In this document: positions 38,761 through 47,987 of the stretch, in pieces
Layout of the letters: each line of letters starts with the position of its first letter
How positions within the stretch are numbered: the stretch's first letter is position 1
Assembly: GCF_000421465.1 (NCBI RefSeq)
Contig: NZ_ATXB01000001.1
Location: 2,201,001 to 2,265,000, forward strand
DNA: 64,000 bases
Reading direction: 5' to 3'
Origin: Methylohalobius crimeensis 10Ki
GTDB lineage: Bacteria; Pseudomonadota; Gammaproteobacteria; Methylococcales; Methylothermaceae
Translations under genes and position numbers: made by a program
The notes under the pieces: generated by a model
Database searches by the model: none
What the model was told of the DNA's origin: nothing
Seen by the model: the letters and a program-made list of their open reading frames with translations, nothing else

Positions 38761-38856
38761 GTAGGGGCAAAAGGCCCCCGTGCCTGCCCCCTATAGGGAT
38801 GGGACAACCCTGCCTGCCCCTATAAGGACTGGGCAACCACAGGGGGTTGCCCCTAC
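38761..38856. repeat. GC-rich intergenic repeat with tandem units and terminal inverted arms
   Basis: Arms GTAGGGGCA (38761-38769) and TGCCCCTAC (38848-38856) enclose two similar 30-base direct units (38781-38810 and 38811-38840, each starting TGCCTGCCCC and ending in a CAAC segment). The phrase GGGCAACCACAGGGGGTTGC resembles dispersed repeats seen in many bacteria. Its end touches the 3' end of the TusA-like gene (stop at 38853). Confidence 0.7.
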
Positions 38857-39080
38857 TTCTTGCGGACCCAATAATGGTAGATACCGTTGGCCTCGATCTG
38901 TTCTAAAATGCCATGACCGGTCTGATCGGCAAAAACGCCAAAATCCAATATAGAAGCGGGGTCGGTGGCGATGACGTGGACGACCTGGCCGCTTCCCATT
39001 TCATTCAGGGTTTTCTTAAGGCGTAACAAAGGTAAAGGACAATTCAGTCCACTGGTATCCAGCTCCCGGTCAAACTCCAT
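38853..39080 (-). CDS. TusA/SirA-like sulfur-carrier protein
   Basis: 75 residues from the ATG at 39080. A longer upstream frame runs into cysG and is rejected. It carries the family motif TSGLNCPLPLLRLKKTL with the sulfur-carrying cysteine at residue 14 in the CPxP motif, and VHVIATDPAS later. TusA proteins relay persulfide sulfur for tRNA thiolation or other uses. Its last bases lie inside the repeat at 38761-38856. The ribosome-binding site is weak. It is divergent from cysG by 54 bases. Confidence 0.85.
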   Translation of the reverse strand: MEFDRELDTSGLNCPLPLLRLKKTLNEMGSGQVVHVIATDPASILDFGVFADQTGHGILEQIEANGIYHYWVRKK

Positions 39081-39134
39081 AGATTGACTTATGCGCAAGT
39101 ACAATAAAAACAAAATGATAGCAGATTTATTATT

Positions 39135-40541
39135 ATGGACTTCTTGCCAATTTTCCTCAATCCGCATAAAAAACCTTGCCTGATCATCGGTGGCGGTCCG
39201 GTCGCTTTGCGCAAAGCTGAACTGCTGTCGCACACCGACGCTATCGTGACCGCCCTCGCACCCGCATTCCACCCTAATTTCGAGCCACTGGTCCGGTCCG
39301 GCAAAGTCGTGCTGAGGCGGAAAGCTTTCGATTCCTCCGATTTGAAAGGTTTCGCGCTGGTCATCGCCGCCACCGATGACACCACCCTCAATGCCACCAT
39401 CGCTCATAGCGCTCGAAAAAGCGGCCTATGGGTCAACGTGGTGGATCAACCCGAGCTGTGCGATTTCATCATGCCGGCCATCGTCGATCGATCGCCACTG
39501 ATTATCGCCGTATCCAGCGGGGGACGTGCCCCCGTCTTGGCCCGAATGATCCGGGCGCGGCTGGAAAGCCTGATCCCGGCCAATTTCGGACGCTTGGCGG
39601 AACTCGCCGGCCGATTCCGTACTCGCGTTAAACCGGTCGTTCCCAATCCCAAGGAACGACGCCGATTCTGGGAACGAGTTCTGCAAGGATCGGTGGGCGA
39701 ACTGATGCTGGCCGGTCAAACCACCGCCGCGGCGGAAGCGATGGAAGCAGCCCTTAAATCTACGAACAAAGATCACGTCCCGTTAGGTCATGTGGCGCTT
39801 GTGGGAGCCGGCCCCGGCGATCCGGATCTATTAACCTTCCGCGCCCTGCGCCTGATGCAAGAAGCCGATACGGTCGTATTCGACCGTTTGGTATCGGCGG
39901 AAATTCTGGCATTAGTCCGCCGCGATGCGGAAAAAATCTATGCCGGCAAGGCCCGCTCCGAGCATACCCTGCCCCAAGAGCAAATCAATCATTTATTGGT
40001 CCGCCTGGCCAAAGAAGGCAAGCGGGTGGTCCGTCTCAAGGGAGGCGACCCCTTCATTTTCGGACGCGGAGGCGAAGAAATCGAGAGTCTCGCCGCCGAA
40101 AAAATCCCCTTCACCGTCGTTCCCGGAATCACCGCCGCCTCGGGTTGCGCGAGCTACGCGGGCATTCCTCTGACCCACCGCGACCATGCCCAATCCTGCC
40201 TATTCGTCACCGGCCACCGCCGGGGTGACCAACCTAATCTCGACTGGAACAAGCTGGTGGTGCCGCAACAAACCCTGGTGATCTACATGGGATTGCTGGG
40301 TCTGCAAGAAATCTGTCAAGCGCTCATTCGACATGGAATGGCTCCGGACATGCCGGCCGCATTGATTCAATCGGGCACCACCCCCCAGCAAAAAGTCATC
40401 ATCGCCACCGTTTCCACCCTGGCCGAGCGGGCTCGAGAGAAAAATGCAGCCGCGCCGACCTTAATCATAATCGGCGAAGTGGTGAAATTAAGCGAGAAAC
40501 TTTCCTGGTTTCAGGGCCAGGAAAAAGGAGAAGAGAAATAA
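39135..40541 (+). CDS. cysG: Siroheme synthase (multifunctional CysG)
   Basis: 468 residues. N-terminal precorrin-2 dehydrogenase/ferrochelatase domain (about 1-200, NAD motif CLIIGGGPVALRKAE) fused to uroporphyrinogen-III C-methyltransferase (about 215-468, GAGPGDPDLLTFRALRLM, VVRLKGGDPFIFGRGGEE). It makes siroheme for sulfite and nitrite reductases. Full length. Confidence 0.95.
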   Translation: MDFLPIFLNPHKKPCLIIGGGPVALRKAELLSHTDAIVTALAPAFHPNFEPLVRSGKVVLRRKAFDSSDLKGFALVIAATDDTTLNATIAHSARKSGLWVNVVDQPELCDFIMPAIVDRSPLIIAVSSGGRAPVLARMIRARLESLIPANFGRLAELAGRFRTRVKPVVPNPKERRRFWERVLQGSVGELMLAGQTTAAAEAMEAALKSTNKDHVPLGHVALVGAGPGDPDLLTFRALRLMQEADTVVFDRLVSAEILALVRRDAEKIYAGKARSEHTLPQEQINHLLVRLAKEGKRVVRLKGGDPFIFGRGGEEIESLAAEKIPFTVVPGITAASGCASYAGIPLTHRDHAQSCLFVTGHRRGDQPNLDWNKLVVPQQTLVIYMGLLGLQEICQALIRHGMAPDMPAALIQSGTTPQQKVIIATVSTLAERAREKNAAAPTLIIIGEVVKLSEKLSWFQGQEKGEEK

Positions 40542-40543
40542 CA

Positions 40544-40570
40544 GCCGGCCCGGAGATGTCCCGGACCGGC
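40544..40570 (-). terminator. Hairpin terminator after the cytochrome c gene
   Basis: On the minus strand: GCCGGTCCGG, a 7-base loop, CCGGGCCGGC. This is a 10-pair stem with one G-U pair, followed by TGTTATTTCTCTTCTCC. It lies 30 bases after the stop at 40601. The + strand gene cysG ends three bases before it and may share it. Confidence 0.75.
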
Positions 40571-40600
40571 CGAGGAAAGGCTAATCAATCGACGGGCGAA

Positions 40601-41035
40601 TTATTTTCCGCACGCTTTTTTCTTATCCCGGATGGACCTGGGTGTTTTTACCTTGCCCTTGATTTCCCCATCCGCTACGCCTTTCAAATACATATATAAT
40701 GCATCCAGCGCCTGCTCTTCGGTCATGCACACGCTTTCCACCAAACCGATTTCCATAATCTGCGGCGCCATAGGAGTCATAATGGTCCCTTTACGGCCAT
40801 TTTTGACCACACCGAGAAACTCTTCCTTGCTCAGCTGCTGAATGCTTTTGTCCAGTTCCGGAAAAGGGCGCACGTCGTGACAGGTACCGCAACCGCGACC
40901 GGCGGCCCGCTGATAGATCTTCATGCCCATCCACTTCATCTCATCGTTGCTGAACTCCAACGCGGATGCCGTGGAAGCCATGCCCAAGGTAGTGATCGTC
41001 ATAGCCGCGCCAAAAATCAATTTGCGTAGACGCAT
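40601..41035 (-). CDS. Periplasmic monohaem c-type cytochrome
   Basis: 144 residues from the ATG at 41035. AGGAGGAG lies 8 bases upstream, which excludes the in-frame ATG at 41068. Signal peptide LIFGAAMTITTLGMASTASA. Haem-binding CGTCH at 49-53, and a candidate distal methionine in TIMTPMAPQIME. The C-terminus is basic (KTPRSIRDKKKACGK). It is probably a soluble periplasmic electron carrier. No known oxidase or dehydrogenase partner lies beside it. It has an extended -10 promoter and a long structured leader. Confidence 0.85.
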   Translation of the reverse strand: MRLRKLIFGAAMTITTLGMASTASALEFSNDEMKWMGMKIYQRAAGRGCGTCHDVRPFPELDKSIQQLSKEEFLGVVKNGRKGTIMTPMAPQIMEIGLVESVCMTEEQALDALYMYLKGVADGEIKGKVKTPRSIRDKKKACGK

Positions 41036-41082
41036 AATATCTACTCCTCCTTTTTGGATTAGTTTCAATGGGGTGGTGACAA

Positions 41083-41134
41083 GGTAACAGCCGCCCCGTG
41101 AACCGAGGCTGAACCGGTCGCCATGACCGTTACC
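41083..41134 (-). promoter_or_regulatory. Predicted structured leader (three-way junction) of the cytochrome c mRNA
   Basis: GGTAAC (41083-41088) pairs with GTTACC (41129-41134). It encloses one hairpin AGCC / GGCT (41089-41092, 41107-41110) and one CGGTC / GACCG with a 5-base loop (41115-41119, 41125-41129; G41129 would be shared with the closing stem). The element lies in the roughly 116-base leader between the predicted start site and ATG 41035. It matches no riboswitch I recognise. Confidence 0.4.
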
Positions 41135-41157
41135 CGACCTTTAAACATGAGCTGCGC

Positions 41158-41166
41158 AGTATAGCA
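41158..41166 (-). promoter_or_regulatory. Extended -10 promoter of the cytochrome c gene
   Basis: Minus strand TGCTATACT: a TATACT box with the TGn extension. No good -35 box is required or seen. It predicts a 5' leader of about 116 bases. Confidence 0.5.
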
Positions 41167-41247
41167 AATCCCTTCCCGGAGAATAATGGGAAATTATCAT
41201 AGTAGATGCAGTGCGGCAGGTGATGCATGGATATAGGATAAGCATGT

Positions 41248-42828
41248 TCACAACTCACGGGTCGCTTTGAATTTGACCTGTGGCCAGCGCTCTTCGGCCA
41301 ACTGGAGATTGACCCGGGTCGGCGCCAGATAGACCAGGAAATCGCCCCCGTCTTCGGCCAAATATTCATAATTCTTGCGCTTGAAGTCCTCCAATACTTT
41401 GGGGTCTTCGCATTCGATCCAACGCGCGGTGGCCACATTGATCGGCTCGTAGCTGCATTCCACGTTATATTCGCTCTTGAGCCGAAATGCAGTCACGTCG
41501 AACTGGAGCACGCCCACCGCTCCCAAGATCAAATCGTTGTTTTTCAAAGGCCGAAACACCTGTGTCGCGCCTTCCTCGCTGAGTTGGATCAAGCCTTTAT
41601 GGAGCGCTTTGGCGCGCAAGGGATCTCTCAAGACGACTCGCCGAAACAGTTCCGGCGCAAAATAAGGAATCCCGCCGAATTTCAGCGACTTCCCTTGGGT
41701 AAACGTATCGGCCACTTGAATGGTGCCGTGATTGTATAGACCGATAATGTCTCCCGGCCACGCCTCTTCCACGTGCTGGCGGCTGGCGGCCTGAAAGGTA
41801 ATGGCGTTGGCTGCGGTGATATTTTTTCCCAGCCGCACGTGGTGCAATTTCATTCCTTTGGCGTACTTGCCGGAACAGATCCTCACAAAAGCGATCCGGT
41901 CACGGTGTTGAGGGTCCATGTTGGCCTGTACCTTGAATACGAAGCCGCTGAAATCGGGGTCGTCCGCCGCCACCATCCGTTCCTCCGCTTGTCGGGGCCG
42001 GGGCGGCGGCGCATAGCGGGCGAAGGCGTCGAGCAATTCCAATACCCCGAAATTGTTGATCGCCGAACCGAAAAAAACCGGCGTCTGTCTGCCCGTCAAA
42101 TAGGCTTTAGGATCGAAGGGATGACTGGCGCCGCGCACCAATTCCACTTCCTCGCGCAGTTCCTCGGCTTGATCACCGAGGCGTTCCTCCAAGGTCGGAT
42201 TATCCAACCTTTCGATCATCTCTCCCTTGACCACTCGATCGCGATGGCGAGTATCAAAAAAATGAACCGCATCCTCGTAGAGATGGTAGACGCCCTTGAA
42301 ACGCTTCCCCATGCCGATGGGCCAAGTCACCGGCGCGCATTGGATCCCCAAAACCGACTCGATTTCGTCCAACAATTCAATGGGGTCCCGCCCTTCCCGG
42401 TCGAGCTTGTTGACAAAGGTGATGATGGGCGTATCGCGCAGGCGACAGACCTCCATCAACTTGATGGTGCGTTCCTCCACCCCCTTGGCGCTATCGATCA
42501 CCATCAAGGCCGAATCCACCGCCGTCAAGGTGCGGTAGGTATCCTCCGAGAAATCGGCGTGGCCGGGGGTATCGAGCAAGTTCAACAAGCAGCCGCCGTG
42601 CTCGAACTGCATCACCGAGGTGGTCACCGAAATGCCCCGTTGCTTTTCCATTTCCATCCAATCGGAAGTGGCGTGGCGCGAGGACTTGCGCCCTTTCACC
42701 GCCCCCGCCATTTGAATCGCCCCGCCGAAAAGGAGCAATTTTTCCGTCAAAGTGGTTTTACCGGCATCGGGGTGGGAAATGATGGCGAAAGTGCGTCGTT
42801 TTTGTATTTCCTGGGAAGAATCAGCCAT
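41248..42828 (-). CDS. prfC: Peptide chain release factor 3
   Basis: 526 residues, normal length. Translational GTPase recycling RF1/RF2. G1 motif [17 protein letters not shown]3 DTPGHADF and G4 [14 protein letters not shown]3-specific segments such as [11 protein letters not shown] and [15 protein letters not shown] are present. It is divergent from gltA by 144 bases. Confidence 0.97.
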   Translation of the reverse strand: MADSSQEIQKRRTFAIISHPDAGKTTLTEKLLLFGGAIQMAGAVKGRKSSRHATSDWMEMEKQRGISVTTSVMQFEHGGCLLNLLDTPGHADFSEDTYRTLTAVDSALMVIDSAKGVEERTIKLMEVCRLRDTPIITFVNKLDREGRDPIELLDEIESVLGIQCAPVTWPIGMGKRFKGVYHLYEDAVHFFDTRHRDRVVKGEMIERLDNPTLEERLGDQAEELREEVELVRGASHPFDPKAYLTGRQTPVFFGSAINNFGVLELLDAFARYAPPPRPRQAEERMVAADDPDFSGFVFKVQANMDPQHRDRIAFVRICSGKYAKGMKLHHVRLGKNITAANAITFQAASRQHVEEAWPGDIIGLYNHGTIQVADTFTQGKSLKFGGIPYFAPELFRRVVLRDPLRAKALHKGLIQLSEEGATQVFRPLKNNDLILGAVGVLQFDVTAFRLKSEYNVECSYEPINVATARWIECEDPKVLEDFKRKNYEYLAEDGGDFLVYLAPTRVNLQLAEERWPQVKFKATREL

Positions 42829-42972
42829 AAATCGCTTATTTACTCGAAAAATCCAATATTATAACGTGAGTGTTGGACACGCATACCCGGCTTTTATTCC
42901 CCTTCTTTCGTGGTACTCTATGAAAAATAGATTCCCGATGAGGGCCTCGATGAGCTGCGAAGGAGACATGCC

Positions 42973-44352
42973 ATGACAGATCATCCCACCTCCAAAAGCA
43001 ATGGCAACGGAGACGGTTTCGTTCTCACGCGGGAACGCACCGGCCAAAATTATAATCGCTCTCTCCTGCACGGCACCCTCGGACCTGCCGCCATCGACAT
43101 TCGCAATTTTTACTCGGATACCGACGTACTGACGTACGATCCAGGGTTTACCTCGACCGCCTCGTGCAAATCCGCGATCACCTTTATCGACGGCGATAAC
43201 GGCATCCTTTTGTACCGCGGTTATCCCATCCAGGAACTGGCCGTCCAGAGCGATTACATGGAGGTGTGTTACTTATTGCTTTACGGAGAATTGCCCTCGC
43301 CGGAGGAAAAAGCCGAATTCGAACGGGACATCAAACGCCACACCCTCCTCCACGATCAATTGATGCTGTTTTTCCGCGGTTTTACCCGCAAATCCCATCC
43401 CATGGCGATCATGGTCGGCGTCGTCGGCGCCCTTTCCGCTTTCTACCATGACGACATGGACATCACCAATCCGGAGCAGCGGATGTTGGCGGCCTATCGG
43501 ATCATCGCCAAAATGCCCACCATCGGGGCGTGCGCTTATCGTTACGCCATGGGTTGGCCTTTCGTCTATCCCCAAAACCGTTACAGCTACGCCGAGAATC
43601 TCCTCTACCTGACCTTCTCGCTTCCAACCCAGGACTACCAAGCCAATCCGGTCCTGGCCAAAGCCTTGGATCGAATCCTGATTCTCCACGCCGATCACGA
43701 ACAGAACGCCTCCACCTCCACTGTCCGCTTGGCCGGCTCTTCGGGCGCCAATCCCTTCGCCTGCATCGCCGCGGGCATCGCCTCCTTATGGGGACCCGCC
43801 CACGGCGGGGCGAACGAAGCGGTGCTTAAAATGCTGAGGGAAATCGGCGACATAAAGCGGATTCCCGAATTCATCGACCGGGCCAAGGATAAGAACGATC
43901 CGTTCCGCTTGATGGGCTTCGGTCACCGGGTTTACAAACACTACGACCCGCGCGCCGAAATCATGCGCCAAACCTGCCACGAAGTTTTGGCGGAACTGGG
44001 TCACCGCAACGACCCGCTGCTGGAACTGGCGGTGGAACTCGAACGAATCGCCCTCCAGGACGATTATTTCATCGAGCGCAAGCTCTATCCCAACGTGGAC
44101 TTCTATACCGGAATCGTACTTCGGGCGATGGGTTTCCCCACCAACATGTTCACGGTCTTGTTCGCCATCGGCCGCACCGTGGGATGGGTCGCCCATTGGA
44201 AGGAAATGATCGCCGATCCCAAGATCAAAATCGGCCGACCGCGCCAACTCTATGTGGGCAGTCCTCAACGCCCCTACGTCCCCATGGATCAGCGCCCCCG
44301 CCCCGGTCAGCGGACTTGGAGCCGGTTTTGGGGCGGCGGTAACAACACCTGA
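42973..44352 (+). CDS. gltA: Citrate synthase (type II)
   Basis: 459 residues. First step of the citric-acid cycle. Catalytic histidines lie in [15 protein letters not shown] and [14 protein letters not shown], with a downstream aspartate in NVDFYTG. The N-terminal beta domain ([20 protein letters not shown]) marks the hexameric, NADH-sensitive gram-negative type. It has extra residues at both ends compared with the 427-residue E. coli enzyme. GAAGGAGA precedes the ATG. Confidence 0.96.
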   Translation: MTDHPTSKSNGNGDGFVLTRERTGQNYNRSLLHGTLGPAAIDIRNFYSDTDVLTYDPGFTSTASCKSAITFIDGDNGILLYRGYPIQELAVQSDYMEVCYLLLYGELPSPEEKAEFERDIKRHTLLHDQLMLFFRGFTRKSHPMAIMVGVVGALSAFYHDDMDITNPEQRMLAAYRIIAKMPTIGACAYRYAMGWPFVYPQNRYSYAENLLYLTFSLPTQDYQANPVLAKALDRILILHADHEQNASTSTVRLAGSSGANPFACIAAGIASLWGPAHGGANEAVLKMLREIGDIKRIPEFIDRAKDKNDPFRLMGFGHRVYKHYDPRAEIMRQTCHEVLAELGHRNDPLLELAVELERIALQDDYFIERKLYPNVDFYTGIVLRAMGFPTNMFTVLFAIGRTVGWVAHWKEMIADPKIKIGRPRQLYVGSPQRPYVPMDQRPRPGQRTWSRFWGGGNNT

Positions 44353-44362
44353 ATTCATCACC

Positions 44363-46255
44363 ATGCCCGCGACGATCCAGGTTCGATGGCTTCAAGGCAG
44401 CTTCACGGTCTTCCTGCTGTTGCTGGCCGCCTGCGCGCCACTCCAACGCCCCTCCGAAAATTTAGCCGCCCCCCTATTGCGTCAAGCAGAGACGCTTGCC
44501 GCAGCGGGCAAACACCGTGAAGCAGCTCAATACTATTTAAGCGCAGCCGACCGGCAGTCGGGTCAGGAACGCAGCCATTCCCTCTTGCGCGCCGCCGAAT
44601 TATCGTATCGCGCAGGCGAGCTAAAAGCCCTCGAAAAACGGCTAAGAGACCTGAGGCCGGAGCGGATGGCCGCCCATGATCGCAACGCCCTCGCCTTACT
44701 GCGGGCCCGCCTGGCGTTGGATCAAGACGATCCCGCCGGCGCCTTGGATTTCATCGGCGAGATCGACCCCGACCGCTTGACGGAATCGAAGTTAACCAGC
44801 TACCGTCTCCTGCGGGCTCGGGCCTTTTCCCTTCAGGGAAGGCTGGCGGACGCTATCCGTGAGCGAGTACGCCTCCTTCCACGGCTCCAATCCCCTCAAA
44901 CCGTGGAAAGAAACCAGCAGGCGATTTTGGAGGCCTTGCTGCTACTGCCCGAGACCGAGCTGGAGCAGATTCAGGCCAAGCCCCACGGCGACCTGGCCGG
45001 CTGGATCGAACTGGCGCAAACCCTGCGGGCCCACCCCTATCATTCCCCGGAGCTCGATCGCGCCTTATCCCGGTGGCGACAGGTCTATCCTTATCATCCC
45101 GCCGATCGCGCACGTTTCCTGGAACGCCATCTTGCCGCTCGTCTCCCGAGTTATCGCACCCCCCAAAGCATCGCCCTCTGGTTACCCGGGGAAGGCCCCT
45201 TTCAGTCGGCCGCCGATGCGGTTCGAAGCGGCATACTCTCGGCCCGCAGACTCGCTGACAGCCCTTACCCTTCCGCCGCGAATAGCGAGCCGGTCGAATT
45301 CATGGAATACGACAGCACGGACACCGACCCGCTCGACTTATACCGGCGGTCGACCGATGAGGGGGCCGAACTGATTATCGGGCCACTCCAAAAAACCGAA
45401 CTAGAGCAACTGGCTAGCCAGGCACAATTCAACCCGCCGGTACTCGCTCTCAACGCGCTGGACCATCTGACCCGCTCCGGCTTATATCAGTTCGCCCTAT
45501 CCCCCGAAGAAGGCGTCGCACAGGTAGCCGACAGCGCCTGGCAGCACGATCGCCGACGCGCACTGGTATTGGTACCGACCACGCCGTTCGGAGAGCGGAT
45601 CGCAACCTTTTTTACCGCTTACTGGGAAAACTTGGGCGGACGCGTACTGGAAATCCAGCCGTACGATCCGGAGGCCAATGATTTTTCTCCCGCCATCCGG
45701 GGATTGCTCGACCTGGATGAAAGCGAACGTCGTTTCAAGCGCCTGCGTCAAGTGGTCTGGGAGGTGAAGTTCGAACCGCGCATTCGCCGGGATGCGGATT
45801 TCTTATTTCTCCAAGCCAAACCCCGCCAAGGACGATTGATTCGACCGCAGCTCCTTTTCTATCGAGCAGAAACCCTTCCCGTCTATGCAACCCGGGACAT
45901 CTACAGTGGACATCCCGAACCCCGCTGGGACCGCGACCTGGAAGGGGTTCGCTTCTGCGACATCCCCTGGCTGCTTCAAGGCGAACGGACCGATACCCCT
46001 TCCAGAGAGCGCTTCGAAACCGAATGGGGAATCCATTCCGGCGCTTATTTACGCTTGGTCGCCCTGGGCATGGATGCTTATCGGATCCCCTTCCGTTTAC
46101 TTGCCACCGGCCAGCGCTATGCGGGCGCCACCGGCGTCCTGGAACTGGGCAATGGCGGGCATATTAAACGCCGCCTGACGTGTGCCGAATTCCGCCAAGG
46201 CACACCGGTGATTTACGGTTTGGCCCCCGAAAAAACGATCGATGCGATCCCGTAG
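44363..46255 (+). CDS. lpoA: LpoA-like lipoprotein, activator of penicillin-binding protein 1A
   Basis: 630 residues from ATG 44363. Earlier in-frame starts lie in gltA. Lipoprotein signal with lipobox LAAC (Cys24). The N-terminal half is TPR-like helices (about 30-270), and the C-terminal half a periplasmic-binding-protein fold (about 290-630: IALWLPGEGPFQSAADAV, ELIIGPLQKTELEQL, LVLVPTTPFGERI). This is the LpoA/YraM layout. It lies 10 bases after gltA and overlaps yraN by 14 bases, and LpoA-YraN adjacency is conserved in gammaproteobacteria. Confidence 0.9.
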   Translation: MPATIQVRWLQGSFTVFLLLLAACAPLQRPSENLAAPLLRQAETLAAAGKHREAAQYYLSAADRQSGQERSHSLLRAAELSYRAGELKALEKRLRDLRPERMAAHDRNALALLRARLALDQDDPAGALDFIGEIDPDRLTESKLTSYRLLRARAFSLQGRLADAIRERVRLLPRLQSPQTVERNQQAILEALLLLPETELEQIQAKPHGDLAGWIELAQTLRAHPYHSPELDRALSRWRQVYPYHPADRARFLERHLAARLPSYRTPQSIALWLPGEGPFQSAADAVRSGILSARRLADSPYPSAANSEPVEFMEYDSTDTDPLDLYRRSTDEGAELIIGPLQKTELEQLASQAQFNPPVLALNALDHLTRSGLYQFALSPEEGVAQVADSAWQHDRRRALVLVPTTPFGERIATFFTAYWENLGGRVLEIQPYDPEANDFSPAIRGLLDLDESERRFKRLRQVVWEVKFEPRIRRDADFLFLQAKPRQGRLIRPQLLFYRAETLPVYATRDIYSGHPEPRWDRDLEGVRFCDIPWLLQGERTDTPSRERFETEWGIHSGAYLRLVALGMDAYRIPFRLLATGQRYAGATGVLELGNGGHIKRRLTCAEFRQGTPVIYGLAPEKTIDAIP

Positions 46256-46610
46256 TACCACCGCCCTCGGACAGGCCGCCGAAAATCATGCCCTGGCTTA
46301 TTTGGAAAAGCGGGGACTCAAATTGTTGACGCGCAATTATCGTTGGCGCGGTGGAGAGATCGACCTCATTCTGGAAGATCGCGGCACCCTGGTCTTTGCC
46401 GAGGTACGCTTCCGCCGAAACAACCGCTTTGGAGGCGCGCTGGCCAGTGTCGACGCTCGCAAACAAAAACGTCTCATCCAATGCGCCCAGCATTATCTCG
46501 TCCGTCACCGCGAGGATGCGCCGGTCCGCTTCGATGTCGTGGCGCTAACCGCCACCACGGGAGGATTCGAGTTGGAATGGGTCCGCGACGCTTTCCAGGC
46601 CGAAGCTTAG
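46242..46610 (+). CDS. yraN: YraN/UPF0102 endonuclease-like protein
   Basis: 122 residues. UPF0102 pattern: GQAAENHALAYLEKRG, NYRWRGGEIDLI, then VFAEVRFRR. The E/D/E-V-R arrangement is that of Holliday-junction-resolvase-like nucleases, though activity is unproven. It overlaps lpoA by 14 bases in another frame, a conserved gene pair. Confidence 0.93.
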   Translation: MRSRSTTALGQAAENHALAYLEKRGLKLLTRNYRWRGGEIDLILEDRGTLVFAEVRFRRNNRFGGALASVDARKQKRLIQCAQHYLVRHREDAPVRFDVVALTATTGGFELEWVRDAFQAEA

Positions 46611-46618
46611 GCTTGACC

Positions 46619-47143
46619 TTAATCGGCCTGCAAGGCCATTACCACGGCATGGCGGACGGTCAAGAGCCCCACGGCCAGGGGATAGATCAAATAATGGCCG
46701 GTCATCAGCAAGCTTGCCAGGACCAAGCCGGCCAACAGGCGCCCGTCGAACCACCATTGCTGCACTAAAGCGGCAAGGAACCGCCGCTCTTCCACGCTCC
46801 ACCGCTCGCGATGGCCGAGAACGAAATGCCCGGTCAAGGCGTCGAGGAGGACAAAATACACCGGATAAACCTTGAATACCAAGGCCTCCAGGGAAAAGAC
46901 CGGCGACCACCCGGCCAGCCACAGCCAAAGACTTCCCCATAACAAGAGATCATAGACATGGCGCACCGCCAACTTCTTGCGCCAACCCAAAATCAGCGCC
47001 AGGGCCACCGCCACTCCCCCTGCCAATCCGACCCACCAGGAGGCGAACCAGACCGACCATTGAGGCAGCCACAAAAAAACCAGAACCAACCCCACCGAGG
47101 TGAAAGCGAATCCCGGAAAAATAAAATTATGTTTTGTGCTCAC
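46619..47143 (-). CDS. Multi-pass membrane protein of unknown function
   Basis: 174 residues, not recognised. Five or so hydrophobic segments rich in W, L and V (VGLVLVFLWLPQW, FASWWVGLAGGVAVALALIL, LLLWGSLWLWLAGW, AGLVLASLLMTGHYLIYPLA). Basic loops RKKLAVRH and GHRERWSVEERR suggest cytoplasmic turns. The start overlaps the nadC stop by 17 bases, so it is probably the last gene of the recJ-nadC transcript. It converges on yraN. Confidence 0.7.
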   Translation of the reverse strand: MSTKHNFIFPGFAFTSVGLVLVFLWLPQWSVWFASWWVGLAGGVAVALALILGWRKKLAVRHVYDLLLWGSLWLWLAGWSPVFSLEALVFKVYPVYFVLLDALTGHFVLGHRERWSVEERRFLAALVQQWWFDGRLLAGLVLASLLMTGHYLIYPLAVGLLTVRHAVVMALQAD

Positions 47144-47987
47144 CGTGCTCTTTTAGAGAAATCCGCATGGATAAGTCGATCGTTTGAAGGTTCTTGGTGA
47201 TCGCACCCACCGAAATCCGATCCACGCCAGTCTCAGCCACTCGACGCATGTTGGTCAAGTCGATATTGCCGGAAGCCTCCAGAAGCGCGCTTCCCGAAGC
47301 GAGCTTTACCGCCGTGCGCATTTCCTCAAGGGAAAAATTATCCAGCAAAATAATATCGGCCCCTGCCGTCAACGCTTCTTCCAATTCCGCTAAGCTCTCC
47401 ACTTCCACTTCCACCGGGAGCGCCTCCGCAAACGTCCGGGCCTGCCGCACCGCTTGCGTGAGCGAGCCGGAAGCGAGGATGTGATTTTCCTTGAGGAGGA
47501 TACCATCGTAAAGACCGAAGCGATGGTTTTCGCATCCCCCCACTTTGACCGCATACTTCTGTAGGCGACGCAATCCCGGGATAGTTTTGCGGGTATCCAA
47601 AACCACCGTCCCGGTGCCGGCCACCGCCTCGGCGAAACGCCGCGCGCGGGTGGCCGTACCGGAAAGGGTTTGAAGCAAATTGATCGCGGTGCGCTCCCCG
47701 GTCAGCAGCGCCCGGGCCGGGCCCAGGACGCGGCAAAGCTCGGTGTCCGCCCCCACCTCGTCGCCTTCCCCCACCCGCCACTCGACGAGACAACTCGGGG
47801 CCAGTTCGTAGAATACCGCTTCGAACCAATCCCGACCGCACATAACCATCGGCTCGCGGGTGATCACCGTCGCCTCGGCCCGGACGGATTCGGGAATAAT
47901 CCGGGCGGTCACATCTCCCGGCCCCACGTCTTCGGCCAAAAAACGGCGGATTTCCTCGCGATCGACATTTTCAGCATTTACCGTCAT
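47127..47987 (-). CDS. nadC: Nicotinate-nucleotide pyrophosphorylase (quinolinate phosphoribosyltransferase)
   Basis: 286 residues from ATG 47987, which overlaps the recJ TGA (47984-47986). The longer upstream frame lies in recJ. It shows LAEDVGPGDVTARII near 16, LQTLSGTATRARRF near 105, DTRKTIPGLRRLQKYAV near 130 and SVGAITKN near the end. It makes nicotinate mononucleotide in NAD synthesis. Full length. Confidence 0.96.
   Translation of the reverse strand: MTVNAENVDREEIRRFLAEDVGPGDVTARIIPESVRAEATVITREPMVMCGRDWFEAVFYELAPSCLVEWRVGEGDEVGADTELCRVLGPARALLTGERTAINLLQTLSGTATRARRFAEAVAGTGTVVLDTRKTIPGLRRLQKYAVKVGGCENHRFGLYDGILLKENHILASGSLTQAVRQARTFAEALPVEVEVESLAELEEALTAGADIILLDNFSLEEMRTAVKLASGSALLEASGNIDLTNMRRVAETGVDRISVGAITKNLQTIDLSMRISLKEHGEHKT

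Noticed and set aside
38781-38840. Possible CRISPR-like direct repeats
   Set aside because: Only two contiguous units with no spacers and no cas genes nearby; better described as a tandem intergenic repeat.
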